Positions 16,601 to 26,200 of a stretch of DNA of 45,831 nucleotides are shown piece by piece (within the stretch, counting starts at the first letter, position 1; every line of letters begins with the position of its first letter). Location of the stretch: assembly GCA_003343995.1 (NCBI GenBank), contig QAKE01000034.1, forward strand, positions 1 to 45,831. The letters run 5' to 3'. Source of the stretch: Bacillota bacterium (lineage in GTDB: Bacteria; Bacillota; Clostridia; Christensenellales; Borkfalkiaceae). The notes under the pieces were generated by a model. It saw only the letters and a program-made list of their open reading frames with translations. It did no database searches and was not told the origin of the DNA. The translations under genes and the position numbers were made by a program.

Positions 16601-19455
16601 TAGCCCGCCGAAAGGATATACCCTTCGGGCGGCTTGCCGACCGCCGTCACCGTCGAACCGACGATGCCTTCGAGATTTTCCGTTTCGAAAATCTTGAATT
16701 CGCCGTTTTCATCCGGCATATAGTGGTTGACGGTGTATTTGCCCGTCCATTCCGAAAGTTCGCCGTCGGTCGTGCCGGCAAAGTTCTTTTCGCCCGCGCC
16801 CGCCGCAAAATTCAGCCTGTCGTCGTTGGAATAAGCGGTGCAATTTTCAAACTTGGCGTTGGCAAGGCCGGAACCGTCCAGCTGACCGAACGCGGAAAGT
16901 CTGTCTACCGTGATGGGTTGATTGCCGCCCGTCGCTTCGTCGTATGCTTCGCTGACATGGATATCCGCGGGAATAAACGTCTTTACCGTAACGTCTTTAA
17001 ACGTACCGCCGGAAATGATGTTGACCAACCCGCTCGCCGGACGCGCCGCCCAGCCGTCGTAGGCGTCTCTGTACGCGCGGGTGTCGGTTAAGGTCACTTC
17101 CGCGCTTACGTTTTCAACGAGAGCGCCCGCTGCCGTGCTATCCGCCAAAATGCCGCCCCAAACGCTCACGGAGCCCTTCAAGGTCACGTTGCGCACCACG
17201 CCGCCGTTCCCGATGCCGTGGAACAAGCGATGTTTCATGGCGCTGATGGTATGCCCGTCGCCGTCGAACACGCCGATGAACGCCGCCATGTTTTGATGGA
17301 TATAGCCTTCGTAATTAGTCGCAACGGTGAAATCGCTCGTCACTTTATACCAGCCGGCGCGATCCTTCACGGTGCCTTTATCGTCGGCGATATCCTTATA
17401 CATCAAACCGAAATCGGCGTCGTTTGCGATATAGCGGGTGTAAACGGTTACTTCGAACACGCACGCCGCGCCGAGATAATTCGCGCGTACATACGTTTTG
17501 CCGCCCTTCTTGCCGGTGATATTGCCTTCCTGATCGACGGAAGCGATGCTCTCGTCGTCCACTGTCCAAATAAAGACGGCGTTATCTACCGGTTCTCCGC
17601 CTCTTTTCGCCGTTGCGGAAAGTTTTACGCTGTGATTATCGTCGGCAGACTGCGCGCTCAGCTCGATTTCCGTTTCGCCCACAGGCAAAACCTCAACGTC
17701 GTCGAACGTATAATAACATTTGAGCACGAGCTTGCCGTCGGGCGTAGCGATACCGCTGAGCACGTTTTCGCCGTAATCGGGCGAGAAGAACACGTCGCCG
17801 GACATCTCGATAGGCTCTGCGGTAACGGTTTTATTATACAAACCTTTCAACGTTTGCGTTTCTTTCAATTCAAAAGCGGTTTCCGCCGCGTTGGGCGCGT
17901 AGTGTTCCACTTTGTAATCGACATACCAGCCTTCCACCGCGCCGCTGCAATCGATAAACTGCGTGGGCTGCGCGAGCGCCGCAAACTGAATACTCAGATC
18001 GTTGCTGTAAACGTAACATTCTTCGAACACGCTGCCCGCACCGTCGGACTTGCCGAAGGCAGACATGCCCGCCACGGTACTATAACCGCCTGCCGCGCTG
18101 GTATCGATGTCGTCGGGAATATTCGCGTAAACGGTGACGTTTCTGAAGGTGCCGCCGGATGCGAAGTTGAACAATCCGCCCGTCGCGCGTTTCCACCACC
18201 AATGAGTATTATTCGTCGCTTCCGTTTTGGTAAATTCGATGGTCGCCGTCACGTTTTCCACCAAACCGTCGGTGAAGAAGTCGCCGAACAGCCCCGCCCA
18301 GTAGCCGGACTGACCGGAAATTTCAAGGTTACGCACGGTACCGCCGTTCATCCCCATGAAGATTCTCGAATAAACGTTGGAAAGCTTATGATTGCCGCCG
18401 TCGAACACGCCGGTAAACAACGGGCAAGCCGCCGCATAGGTCACGTCGGAATATCCCGGATCTTTGTCGGGGGGATTGGGAATATCGATATCCGCCGTCA
18501 TCTTGAACCAGCCTTTGGTCCAGTCGGTTTTTTCAAACATCGCCAAAAAGTCGTCCGCGGTCGCGATATAATCGGTCCACACCGCAACTTCGCAGGAAAC
18601 GCTGCCGATATCGTAGCTCGCGGTAATCGTAACCTCGCCCTCGGAGCGCGCGGATACTTTACCGTTTTGATCGACCGTGGCGATTTCGGGATCGGAAGAG
18701 GTCCACACGATATTTTCGGTGTCGGTAATTGCGTTTCCGTCCTCTTTGACGGTAGCTTCAAGCGTTACTTCGCGGTCGTTGCGGTTTGCCGCAAGCGCCA
18801 AATCCTTTTGCTCGTAATTGATTGCAAAGGACAAATTGCGCGGAACGGTTACGGTGAACACCGCGGCGTCGGGCGCGGGAACGGTATCCCCCGCGGCGGG
18901 CGCATAGCTTACGACGATGTTCGTCTTGCCCGCGGCAACCGCCGTAACGACGCCCTGCGCGTCTACCGCGGCAACAGCCTCGTTTTCCGACGCGTAGCTT
19001 AACACCGCGCCGTCCACAACGCCGGAATTGCCCAGATAGAGCGCGGCTTTCAAGGGGAAGGTGTTTCCCTTCTCCACGATTTCTTCCATTTTGCCGCCCT
19101 CGAAACCGATCCAATAGGCGTCTACAAGCGTAATATCGCGCTGCACGACGATCGAGCAGGCGGCGTTTTTGCCTTCCACGCCGGCGGTAATGATGGCTTG
19201 ACCTTCTTTAACGGCGGTAACCAGCCCATCGGCGCTGACCGTGGCGTTTTCATCGGAAGAAGAACTCCACGTTACGCTCTGTTCGCTGTTCGTAACCGCT
19301 TCGAGTTTTAAAGTCTGCCCCTCTACGAGCGTGCGTTCCGCCGCGCCTGAAATCGATATGGTAATCTCCGTCGCGGGCTCTTCCGGTTTACAGGCCGCAG
19401 CCCCCACCGCGCACGCCAGCATGAGCGTCAACAGTACATAGAGTAATTTTTTCAT
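13645..19455 (-). CDS. Giant modular surface lipoprotein with Big_2 Ig-like, beta-helix-like and InlB/MucBP-like repeats
   Basis: The 1936-aa protein begins with a lipoprotein-type signal peptide (KKLLYVLLTLMLACAVGAAAC, candidate Cys22, less likely Cys15). Two Big_2 domains come first (about 30-105 and 110-200; WSSSSDENATVSADGLVTAV is typical). Then follow five repeats of [Big_2, about 80 aa] plus [GLUG/beta-helix-like module, about 180 aa]. The modules begin with D-F-x-x-M-(Y/F)...WYLMT and contain THRLFP/THRLLP, ENVSVSV and AEMSAFG blocks; on DNA they start near 18.55, 17.42, 16.23, 15.13 and 14.28 kb. Three InlB/MucBP-like segments (VEHYAPN, VNHYMPD, VELYSYD) follow the first three modules. 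Modules four and five are closest to each other. No catalytic motif is seen. It probably displays binding modules on the cell surface, last in the transporter-led block. Confidence 0.82.
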   Translation of the reverse strand: MKKLLYVLLTLMLACAVGAAACKPEEPATEITISISGAAERTLVEGQTLKLEAVTNSEQSVTWSSSSDENATVSADGLVTAVKEGQAIITAGVEGKNAACSIVVQRDITLVDAYWIGFEGGKMEEIVEKGNTFPLKAALYLGNSGVVDGAVLSYASENEAVAAVDAQGVVTAVAAGKTNIVVSYAPAAGDTVPAPDAAVFTVTVPRNLSFAINYEQKDLALAANRNDREVTLEATVKEDGNAITDTENIVWTSSDPEIATVDQNGKVSARSEGEVTITASYDIGSVSCEVAVWTDYIATADDFLAMFEKTDWTKGWFKMTADIDIPNPPDKDPGYSDVTYAAACPLFTGVFDGGNHKLSNVYSRIFMGMNGGTVRNLEISGQSGYWAGLFGDFFTDGLVENVTATIEFTKTEATNNTHWWWKRATGGLFNFASGGTFRNVTVYANIPDDIDTSAAGGYSTVAGMSAFGKSDGAGSVFEECYVYSNDLSIQFAALAQPTQFIDCSGAVEGWYVDYKVEHYAPNAAETAFELKETQTLKGLYNKTVTAEPIEMSGDVFFSPDYGENVLSGIATPDGKLVLKCYYTFDDVEVLPVGETEIELSAQSADDNHSVKLSATAKRGGEPVDNAVFIWTVDDESIASVDQEGNITGKKGGKTYVRANYLGAACVFEVTVYTRYIANDADFGLMYKDIADDKGTVKDRAGWYKVTSDFTVATNYEGYIHQNMAAFIGVFDGDGHTISAMKHRLFHGIGNGGVVRNVTLKGSVSVWGGILADSTAAGALVENVSAEVTLTDTRAYRDAYDGWAARPASGLVNIISGGTFKDVTVKTFIPADIHVSEAYDEATGGNQPITVDRLSAFGQLDGSGLANAKFENCTAYSNDDRLNFAAGAGEKNFAGTTDGELSEWTGKYTVNHYMPDENGEFKIFETENLEGIVGSTVTAVGKPPEGYILSAGYVGNVESGVLPIDGAAVVLSLYYVQDGLAVVTDDETEITFVLADDNKKSLQVSAVAELKGAPVTDAVIDWSSSDKDIATVDQNGNIAATGHGEAVIYATYRGVSLNFFVTVYDSYLSAEADIAAMYADAGYYDNWYLMTADIALTQNYREIAYKHTTQFSGVLDGGAEGHSISGVGTRLFYGLNGAMIRNVNVSASLVDSGGVFGWGIGGGSLLENVTVTATLNTTWNLHNALDMGRNYSAGAIASSIQNATFNNVSVYVDIADDINTQAYLGGVYPITAVSAFGDASNATVSFTDCHVYSNDLSIHFAKGQTGTVEGWYADMTVELYSYDMETGEYVFNKEVTQKGLRDKLSAATPVELEGFRYYADCELNVTEGVALADGSLVLKLYYVPANVSMEATSEQKVNLSLTSGQTNTVQCKLNVLLDDAPVTSGVVWASSDTNIVTVDENGNITAVAHGNAVVTAKYAGIVIEFEVTVYDAFITNDADFGTMFKDASHYTKWYLMTEDITLTTDYEADVIYSGETFTGVFNGGNHKLSGLTHRLFPSMSAGGIICNLSVENAVVDAWAGVFGELMAGGTIENVSVSVELSTTMANNNGNVWWTRAAGGLFNFISGGALKNVTVYATIPANINVATDSTGRTWQIAEMSAFGNAAGGTATFENCAAYSNHLDIKFALGVSAGQLIDSDGLVHNMLPAEIVETKNLSLADADGAKTVSLSVDADEVVWTSSDDKIATVENGVVTAVAHGEAIVTAAYNETETKFVVRVYDKFLASDADFGVMYNDAEYHTKWYLMTADVTLTTDYELKVIFSKVGFNGRFDGNGYAIVGLTHRLLPNMIAGGVICNLRVENAVMDCWAGVFGELMQNGTLENVSVSVKMTNTSANNDANLYIGRPASGLYNYIGGGILKNVTVFVNIPKDITVYTNSEGRTWQIAEMSAFGAVTAPAAATFENCLAYSNSTEIKFASGVAADKLLGTTKNEVKSWTLA

Positions 19456-19512
19456 CTCACTCGCTCCTTAACATAAGTTCCCTGCTTGATTGCGGGGCAG
19501 AGAGCCCGCTCG

Positions 19513-19531
19513 CGCCGCGCTAAGCGCGGCG
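19513..19531. other. Intercistronic hairpin before the giant lipoprotein gene
   Basis: CGCCGCGCT (19513-19521) and its reverse complement (19523-19531) form a very stable G+C-rich stem in the 81-bp gap after the DUF4838 stop. No T-run follows on the minus strand. It could protect the upstream message or lower expression of the downstream gene. Confidence 0.5.
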
Positions 19532-19536
19532 ACGGC

Positions 19537-21306
19537 TTAGCAAACGCCCATGAAATCGCCTTCGTTGAAAACGAGTATGCCGCAGGCTTTGCAATCGTCT
19601 TTGAATTTCTGCACCATGCGAGAAAGCTCGCTGCCGTAATCGTTGCCGTAAACGTTGAGCAGAATGAATCTGACGGACAGGCTGTCCTTTAACAGCCGCG
19701 GGCGCAGGAGCAGGTATTTATCCCACTCTTTCACGCGGAGCAGTTCCAGCTTTGCGCGCGCTTCGTTGAGCACGTTCATGCAGCACGATAAAAATTCTTT
19801 CGGCCAAAACTGCGCCAAATTCCAGCAGGAGGAATCCCCCGCGCCGGTGCGCGCGCCTTCGCCGTATTCGCTTTCGATAAAATCCCAGCGAACGCGGAAC
19901 ATCTGCCAGTAATTTTTCATGTGCGGCGCGATGTCCTTGTAATATTCGTCGAAAAACTCGTCGGTAAGCTGTTCCTCGTCCTGTTCGAGGTTCCACATAA
20001 AGCCCGCCTGCAAAAACTGGCGGAGTTCTTCAAAACACGGCGTCGGCGAATTGTGCGAGCCCTGATCGAAGATGAAACTTACGCCGTAATCGCGTAAAAT
20101 GGAATAATTCTTTTTCATCATGCTCCAGTTGTTGAAGTTAATCATATAGTTGTCGAAGTTGCAGCAGTACGTCCAAACGTGCATGTTTTTGGTAACCGCG
20201 CTCCAGCCTTCGAAGGTATCCGCAACCGCGGGATTGTACTTTTTATCGTTATACGCTTTGGAGTACACGCAGGAAAAGGGCACGATCATCACCGCGAGGT
20301 TGTCCTCCACGACGACGCCGTCGCACGCGGGAACGTATTTGCCGTTTTCGTCGGTTTTGACGGGGGGCTTGTTGGTCGCGTTATAGGCGAATGTCACCAG
20401 CGTGAGCGGGCGGTCGGGATCGGTTTCCTTCAGCCACGCTTTGATTTCGCGCGCCACCTTGTTGGAAAAGCGCATCATCACCGCGGAGGGACTGCCCGTT
20501 TCCGCGATCTTCGCCCGACAGCGCGGGCAGTCGCAGAACTCGAAGTTATCCTCCTGCCCCATCATGAGGTAATTGCCCTTCGTTTCGGAAATGATTTTTT
20601 TCAGGCTCTCTATGAAAGCCGCCGTCATCTCCTCGTTGGTCAGACACAGGTTGTTCCCCGCGGGGCTGTACCAATCGGGGTGCTCCGCAAAATATTTTTC
20701 CTTCGGCAAAATCTGGAAATAGGTGTGCGCCGACAAAATCCAGTCGGTGTGCAGATTGCGCCCCAGCTTCATGCGGCAGGCGTGCTCGAAATTGCCGGTA
20801 ACTTCCAGCTTATACGTCGACCAGAAACCCAAACTTCTCGCGTCGATGTCGGGCTTTTCAAATACCGATATCGAGTGAAAATAATATTTATCCGCCTTGT
20901 CGATTTTGATTTCCGTTTTCGCGTAGTAGCGATACCCGAAATGGATTTTGCAAAATTCGTATACGCCGAAATACGTGCCGCGCTGCAGACCGTAGATATA
21001 AACGTCCTCCCCTTCGGTGCGGATTTTATATCCGTCGTAGGAAAATTCCTCGAAGGTCGGCTTTTCGCCGAGCTTTTTCAGCGCCTCGGTTTTGCCGAGG
21101 AAGATGCGGCGGGTTTTCGCCGTAAGATCCTTTTCCGAAACGACCTCGGGTTTTACGCCTACGGCAAGGGAAAATATCCAGCAAAGCTCGCTCGCCGCGA
21201 ATTGTTCGTATTCGTCGGGACAATCCGGCAAAACCGCGATAAAATCGGTTTTGCCGGTTTCCGCCAGAACGGTATCCGTCTTTTTTACGTTATGCTCGAT
21301 TACCAT
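19537..21306 (-). CDS. DUF4838 protein without signal peptide
   Basis: The family is recognised from the order of parts: an N-terminal alpha/beta domain resembling those preceding GH20/GH67 barrels (PDCPDEYEQFAASEL, then RIFLGKTEAL), a central barrel with HTYFQILP (194-201) and HPDWYSP, and FCDCPRC with Cys258, Cys260 and Cys263. The start at 21306 gives 589 aa and overlaps the previous stop (ATGGTAA); an upstream in-frame ATG at 21360 would add 18 unlikely residues inside that gene. The nearest SD-like GGAGG is about 15 nt from 21306. DUF4838 proteins cluster with glycan-utilisation genes and are thought to be glycosidases, with no firmly known activity that I can name. The lack of a signal peptide points to the cytoplasm, unlike its neighbour. 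Confidence 0.72.
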   Translation of the reverse strand: MVIEHNVKKTDTVLAETGKTDFIAVLPDCPDEYEQFAASELCWIFSLAVGVKPEVVSEKDLTAKTRRIFLGKTEALKKLGEKPTFEEFSYDGYKIRTEGEDVYIYGLQRGTYFGVYEFCKIHFGYRYYAKTEIKIDKADKYYFHSISVFEKPDIDARSLGFWSTYKLEVTGNFEHACRMKLGRNLHTDWILSAHTYFQILPKEKYFAEHPDWYSPAGNNLCLTNEEMTAAFIESLKKIISETKGNYLMMGQEDNFEFCDCPRCRAKIAETGSPSAVMMRFSNKVAREIKAWLKETDPDRPLTLVTFAYNATNKPPVKTDENGKYVPACDGVVVEDNLAVMIVPFSCVYSKAYNDKKYNPAVADTFEGWSAVTKNMHVWTYCCNFDNYMINFNNWSMMKKNYSILRDYGVSFIFDQGSHNSPTPCFEELRQFLQAGFMWNLEQDEEQLTDEFFDEYYKDIAPHMKNYWQMFRVRWDFIESEYGEGARTGAGDSSCWNLAQFWPKEFLSCCMNVLNEARAKLELLRVKEWDKYLLLRPRLLKDSLSVRFILLNVYGNDYGSELSRMVQKFKDDCKACGILVFNEGDFMGVC

Positions 21307-23216
21307 ACGCTGTCCCAAGTGCCTCCTTCGCTCGGCATCGTAACGCCGTAGCGATAACAATCGTTGATGAATTTATTTCTTTCTGCGTTCAGGTTGTTGA
21401 TATACGTGGGATGATAGCTCAGTTCGCAGAAACGGATCCAGAGCGATTCCTTATAAACGCGTTCGTAAAGCGTGTTGTAAAGCTCGGGATCGGAGGTTTT
21501 CAGCGGTTCAATCAGCTCGATGGCGTTGTCGATGTTTTCCAAAAGCCGTTCGAGCAGCATGAAATCCCAGTTTTTAAGGTTCATCATCGAATCCCCGCCC
21601 GACATTACGCTCGCGCCGGCGTCAACGAGTACCATGCAGTGGTTCGCGTACATATTGAAGAGCTTTTTCATCGCGGGCGCGGCGTCGAGATAATAATTAT
21701 CCATGAACTCGTCGATGAGCGCGGCGGTGGAAAGCGAGTTGTTGCGCGCGAGCTGCGACATGACGAAGAGGCGCATTTCCGTGAAGGTTGCGGTTTTCGT
21801 GTTGTGGCTGCCCTGTTCCGCGATATAGAACACGCCGTAATCGCTGAGCGTTTTATAGTTGGTCTGCATCGAGCCCCAATTGAAGAGGGGTTCCATATAG
21901 TTTTCAAAGTTGGTGGAATACTGCCAGATGGTGATTTCGTCGGTGATGGCGCTCCAGCCTTCCAGCATGTTCATGACGGTGATGTCGTCATAATACGGCA
22001 CGGCGTAGTCGACGTTATTGATAACGAACATGACCGACAGATTGTCGACCGCCTTGACCGAAGGATCCACCGGCTCCATTTTGCCGTCCGCGTTGCGGAT
22101 ATAGTTTCCTTTCTCATCGCGCATGACCGGCGGAGTTTTGGTGTTGTTATAGGCAAAGGTCATGAAGTGCACGTCTCTGTCGGGGTGCTCCTCCGCCAGC
22201 CACGCGTTGAGTTCGGCAACGACCTCGTTGGTGAATTGCATCATCACCGCGGAGCTCGTGCCGCCGAGACGGGCGATTTCCTCCAAACAGGTAGGACAGC
22301 CGCAGAACCCGAAGTTATCTTCCTGCCCGAGCATGAAGTAATCGCGCGTTTCGTCCTCTTCGATGAAGAATTTCACCCGTTCGACAAACTCCTGCTTCAT
22401 CTCGTCGCCGCCCCTCGTGAGGCAAAGGTTGGTGGGCAAATCGGTATTATCGTTCACGTCGGGACTATACCAATCCCTATGATCCGCCATGTAATCTGCC
22501 GGCGGGAGAATTTTGTAATAGGTGTGCGCGTACATGCCGGAAATCCAGCTCTGATAATAGTTGATGGAGCGCAGACGTCTCGTCAAAGACATGCCGTAGT
22601 TGAGCTCGCCGTACATCATCGCCATGCTGTCGATATCGGGCGCGAAAGTGTAATCGAAATTGAGCAGTTTCGCGTTGCCGTTGGCGTCTATGCGGAAACA
22701 TTCTTCCGCATAGAACTGATAATTATAGGTGTAATCCAAAAAATCGTATACGGCATTGATATCGCCGAAAGGCGTTTTGCCGAAGAGGAACAGGTTGCTC
22801 CCCTTCGTGACGAGGCGGGTGCCGGTATCGCCGATTTCGTCGGGCGCCGTCAGCCCCGCGTTTCTGCGGAGCGCCGTATCGCCGATGATCAGCAAGTGAT
22901 CGGTCGCCGTAACGTCCGCTTCCTCGTACACGGGCAGGGTGATGCCCGTCGCCTGACGGAAGAAGTAAACGAGCTCGTCCGCCGCGAATTCATCGCGTTC
23001 GTCGGGATCGTCGGGAATGACGATGCGGTATTCGCTCGTCATGTTCTGCGAAAGGAAATTATCGCTTTCTTCAAAGGACGGTTTGTCGTTTCCGCCGTCG
23101 CCTCCGTTCCCGCCGTTATCGTCGGGTCTGTCCTTGCATCCGGCAAGCGCCGCGCTGAAAACCAGCACGAATGCCATCAACACGGAAAATATAATTTTAC
23201 GGTAAGATTTTTTCAT
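21300..23216 (-). CDS. DUF4838 lipoprotein
   Basis: The 638-aa protein has a clear lipoprotein signal peptide (KKSYRKIIFSV...SAALAGC, Cys27) and a Gly/Asn/Asp-rich linker (31-44). The DUF4838 parts follow: the N-terminal alpha/beta domain (62-170), the barrel with HTYYKILP (231-238), WYSPD and FCGCPTC with Cys305, Cys307 and Cys310. It is clearly paralogous to the next gene, with matching motifs in the same order. As an anchored extracellular protein it is the only plausible surface-acting enzyme of the long block. It starts 11 bp after the 1494-aa secreted protein gene's stop. The substrate is unknown; trimming of the captured glycan before import is the inference. Confidence 0.78.
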   Translation of the reverse strand: MKKSYRKIIFSVLMAFVLVFSAALAGCKDRPDDNGGNGGDGGNDKPSFEESDNFLSQNMTSEYRIVIPDDPDERDEFAADELVYFFRQATGITLPVYEEADVTATDHLLIIGDTALRRNAGLTAPDEIGDTGTRLVTKGSNLFLFGKTPFGDINAVYDFLDYTYNYQFYAEECFRIDANGNAKLLNFDYTFAPDIDSMAMMYGELNYGMSLTRRLRSINYYQSWISGMYAHTYYKILPPADYMADHRDWYSPDVNDNTDLPTNLCLTRGGDEMKQEFVERVKFFIEEDETRDYFMLGQEDNFGFCGCPTCLEEIARLGGTSSAVMMQFTNEVVAELNAWLAEEHPDRDVHFMTFAYNNTKTPPVMRDEKGNYIRNADGKMEPVDPSVKAVDNLSVMFVINNVDYAVPYYDDITVMNMLEGWSAITDEITIWQYSTNFENYMEPLFNWGSMQTNYKTLSDYGVFYIAEQGSHNTKTATFTEMRLFVMSQLARNNSLSTAALIDEFMDNYYLDAAPAMKKLFNMYANHCMVLVDAGASVMSGGDSMMNLKNWDFMLLERLLENIDNAIELIEPLKTSDPELYNTLYERVYKESLWIRFCELSYHPTYINNLNAERNKFINDCYRYGVTMPSEGGTWDSVW

Positions 23217-23227
23217 CTTGTTCCTCC

Positions 23228-26200
23228 TTACGAAACCGTTACGGTGTAATCGACGTAAGTCGTATTATAGTCGGGATCCTGCGCGTAAAAGCGTACGGTG
23301 TAAACGCCCTTCTTGCTGAAGGTGTACAACACTTCATTCTCGCCCGCTGTGGATTTTATCGGCGTAAATACGAAGTCGGGATCGATGACGATCACTCTCT
23401 TGACGATGATTGCTTTATCGTCAGCCGTCGTAGTATCCTCAAACACGCCGCCCGTCACGTGGAACGTGGGAACGGTTTCCGTCGTCCAAGTGGTGTTCAG
23501 TGCGAGTTTGGAGGGTATTTCGACGTCGGGTACGATGGTAATCGGCTCGTTGCTCACGCAGTAAACGGGGAAGGTTTGCGCCTGACTGTTCGTACCGCTG
23601 ACTTCTTTGATGTTATAAACCACACGGTAATAACCGAACTGCGTAATATCTACGGAATACGTTTGGGTGATCGCCTGATTCTCAAGCAGAGCCGTTCCGT
23701 CGGGCGCGTACACCGACACCGTAGCCGTAACGTTGGTGAGAACGTCCGAGGCGCTGGCGGTCAGAATTTCCAGCTTATCGCCCTTTTGCACCATCTGCGG
23801 ATACGTTCCGTGCGTACCCAGCATCGGGGGAATGAGATCCAGCGTGGTCGTGTTGGAGAACGACTGTCTGTTGCCCATATAAATGATTCTCACGTCCGCG
23901 TTCTCGGTCACGTTGCCGAGCTCCAGCGTGATATAGACCTGACCGCTGGGGAATCCGGTGAATTCCGAACCGTCGGGCATGGTGTTCACGTAGCCGATAT
24001 CCTTATTCGCGCTCGTCTGGGGCGTCGTCGCCGTCAGATAACGCGTGTTGTCGTTGTAAGCGATGCGGAATTCCTTGCTATCTGTATCGAAGGTTCCGCC
24101 CACCTCGTAAACGGTATCGTCCCCGAGAATGGTCAGCGTGCTCTCGCCGTCCGTCGCGGTGCTCTTCGCATAGCGGAACGCGATGCTGACAGAGCTGTCC
24201 AGACTGTCGGTCATGCGCACGGTAATGCTGTCCGCGCCGCCGCGCATGTAGAAGGAAAGTGTAGCGTTCTGCGCGATCATCGGGCGCACATACTGCAACG
24301 TCGCGTTGCTTTGCGTCGTCCGATAAATAAGCGGCTTCGTTGTCCCCGCTGCGGATGCGGCTTCGTCGAGAACCTCGAACGCACCCGCCCCGTAGAAGAA
24401 GTTCGGCATAATATATCCGCTCATTCCTTCCGGACGGCTCGGCGTTTCCGTTCCGGGAATCGTCCCCTTCGTTTTCGCGATGATCATCGAATAGCTCTTC
24501 GAATCCTTGTTGCCCGTCGCCGTTTCCGCACGGTAGGTTATCGTGAGCGGCAGGAAGTTATCGTCGTCCGCCGTCATTTCCGGCGTATACGCGCGATCCG
24601 ATTCCAGCGTCGTCGTCACGCCCTTAAAGGTGACGTCTATGCTCTTTTTCGCCGTTTGCAGCGAGCCGCCCGAATAATCCTTTGCGACGAAGTCGGGCAG
24701 GATCATCTCCTCGCCCGCGACGGCGATCTTCGGCAAATCGACCTCTTCGATGACGGGATCGTCGTTGCCCTGCACGTCGAGTTCAAAGGAAATTTCGCGT
24801 TCTCTGCCGATATAGTCTACGCCTTTGACCGTCCATTCGTACGTGCCTACGAGTTCGGGAACGAAGCTGCCGCCGCTCGTTTCCACGACCTTACCGTCGG
24901 GACCGAGCAATTCCGTCGTCACCGTCACGTTGCCGTGATCGGAAAGAGCGGTGATTGCCGGCAGTTCGTACGCTGCGCCGACGGGGGTTGTATCGTCCGT
25001 TTTATCGAGTTCGAGGGTAAACGCGCCGTCCTCTTCCAGCACGGTTACGGGATATTCGACGGTGCTGACGTTGCCGGAGGCGTCCTTCGAGGTATACTGA
25101 ATGACGTAATCGCCCGCCACTTCGGGGGTAAACACGCCGTTTTTGACGGGAACGGCAACGTTGATGCCGTACATCTTGCGGTACACGTTGACGTAAACGT
25201 TTTTAACGCCGTCGATGACGTCGTACGCCGAGGCGGAGAACACCGCATACGGATGATCGACCGCGCCGACGGGCAGTTCCTTATAGCCCTGCGTATCGAC
25301 GATGATCTGCGGACCGGTGATGTCCTTGATCACCGCGCTTTCCAAAGATACGCCGTCGATATTTTTCACCATCAGGGAAACTTCCGACGCTACCGTTTCC
25401 ACCGTTTCGATGGTCAGCGTGGCGGTGCCGTTGGTAAAGCCCTTGAAGGGAGTGTCGAAATGCAGCGGGTTATCGAGGTCGATGACCAGCGTGTTGTTTG
25501 CGTAAATGCACTTCGTTTCGTTATCGTAAACGAGTTTCACGGTGGACACGTATTTCAAAAAGCTGTGATTGATCATCGTGCCCCACTGATCCTGCGTAAA
25601 CACGACGTCGCCGCGCAGCCCCTTGAGGATCTGTCCGTTGGCGCTCGCCTTCACGTCGGACATGTTGTCCATATCGAGGTTGTTACGCACTTCGATGGTG
25701 ATATAGTTGTTCGTATCCTCCGTATCGGTGAGGGTGAAGTGAACCTTTCTCGTTTCAATCACGTTCCACACCGCCGGCGTCATATAAAACTCGATAAACG
25801 CGTCGTTTCTCGTTTTATTGGTGAAGTTGATGGGATGGGTATAGCGGACGGTGCCCGTGCCGGTGGTGGTGATCATCGTGCCGTACTGATCGTCGGCATA
25901 TCTGGAAACGGCGCCGGCGGTAACCTCCGCGTTGGTCACTTCCTCGAAAAGCGATCCGGTGTCGATCTCCACCGCAAACGAGCGTTCGGCGCTATACGTT
26001 ACGCCGCCCACCGTCGCGTAATAACGCACGCGGTACACGCCCACCTGCGACGCGACGAAATAAGTGTTTTGATATCTCGTGCCGTCGGGGAATTCCACCA
26101 CGCTGTAACATTCCGCCGAATTGCCGCCGATGTTCGCCGTAGCGGATACGATGTCGATTTTCGCGCCGAGGTTGTAGATATCCGCCTGCTCGCCGGCAAA

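Noticed and set aside
13645..19455. Repeated sequence blocks that might suggest a CRISPR or tandem DNA repeat
   Set aside because: The repeats are hundreds of bases long, in frame, and diverge as protein modules; no short identical repeats with regular unique spacers exist.
19537..23216. Calling the DUF4838 proteins GH67 alpha-glucuronidases or GH20 hexosaminidases
   Set aside because: Only the N-terminal domain resembles those families; the barrel motifs (HTYxxILP, FCxCPxC) are those of DUF4838 and no GH67/GH20 catalytic signature was found.
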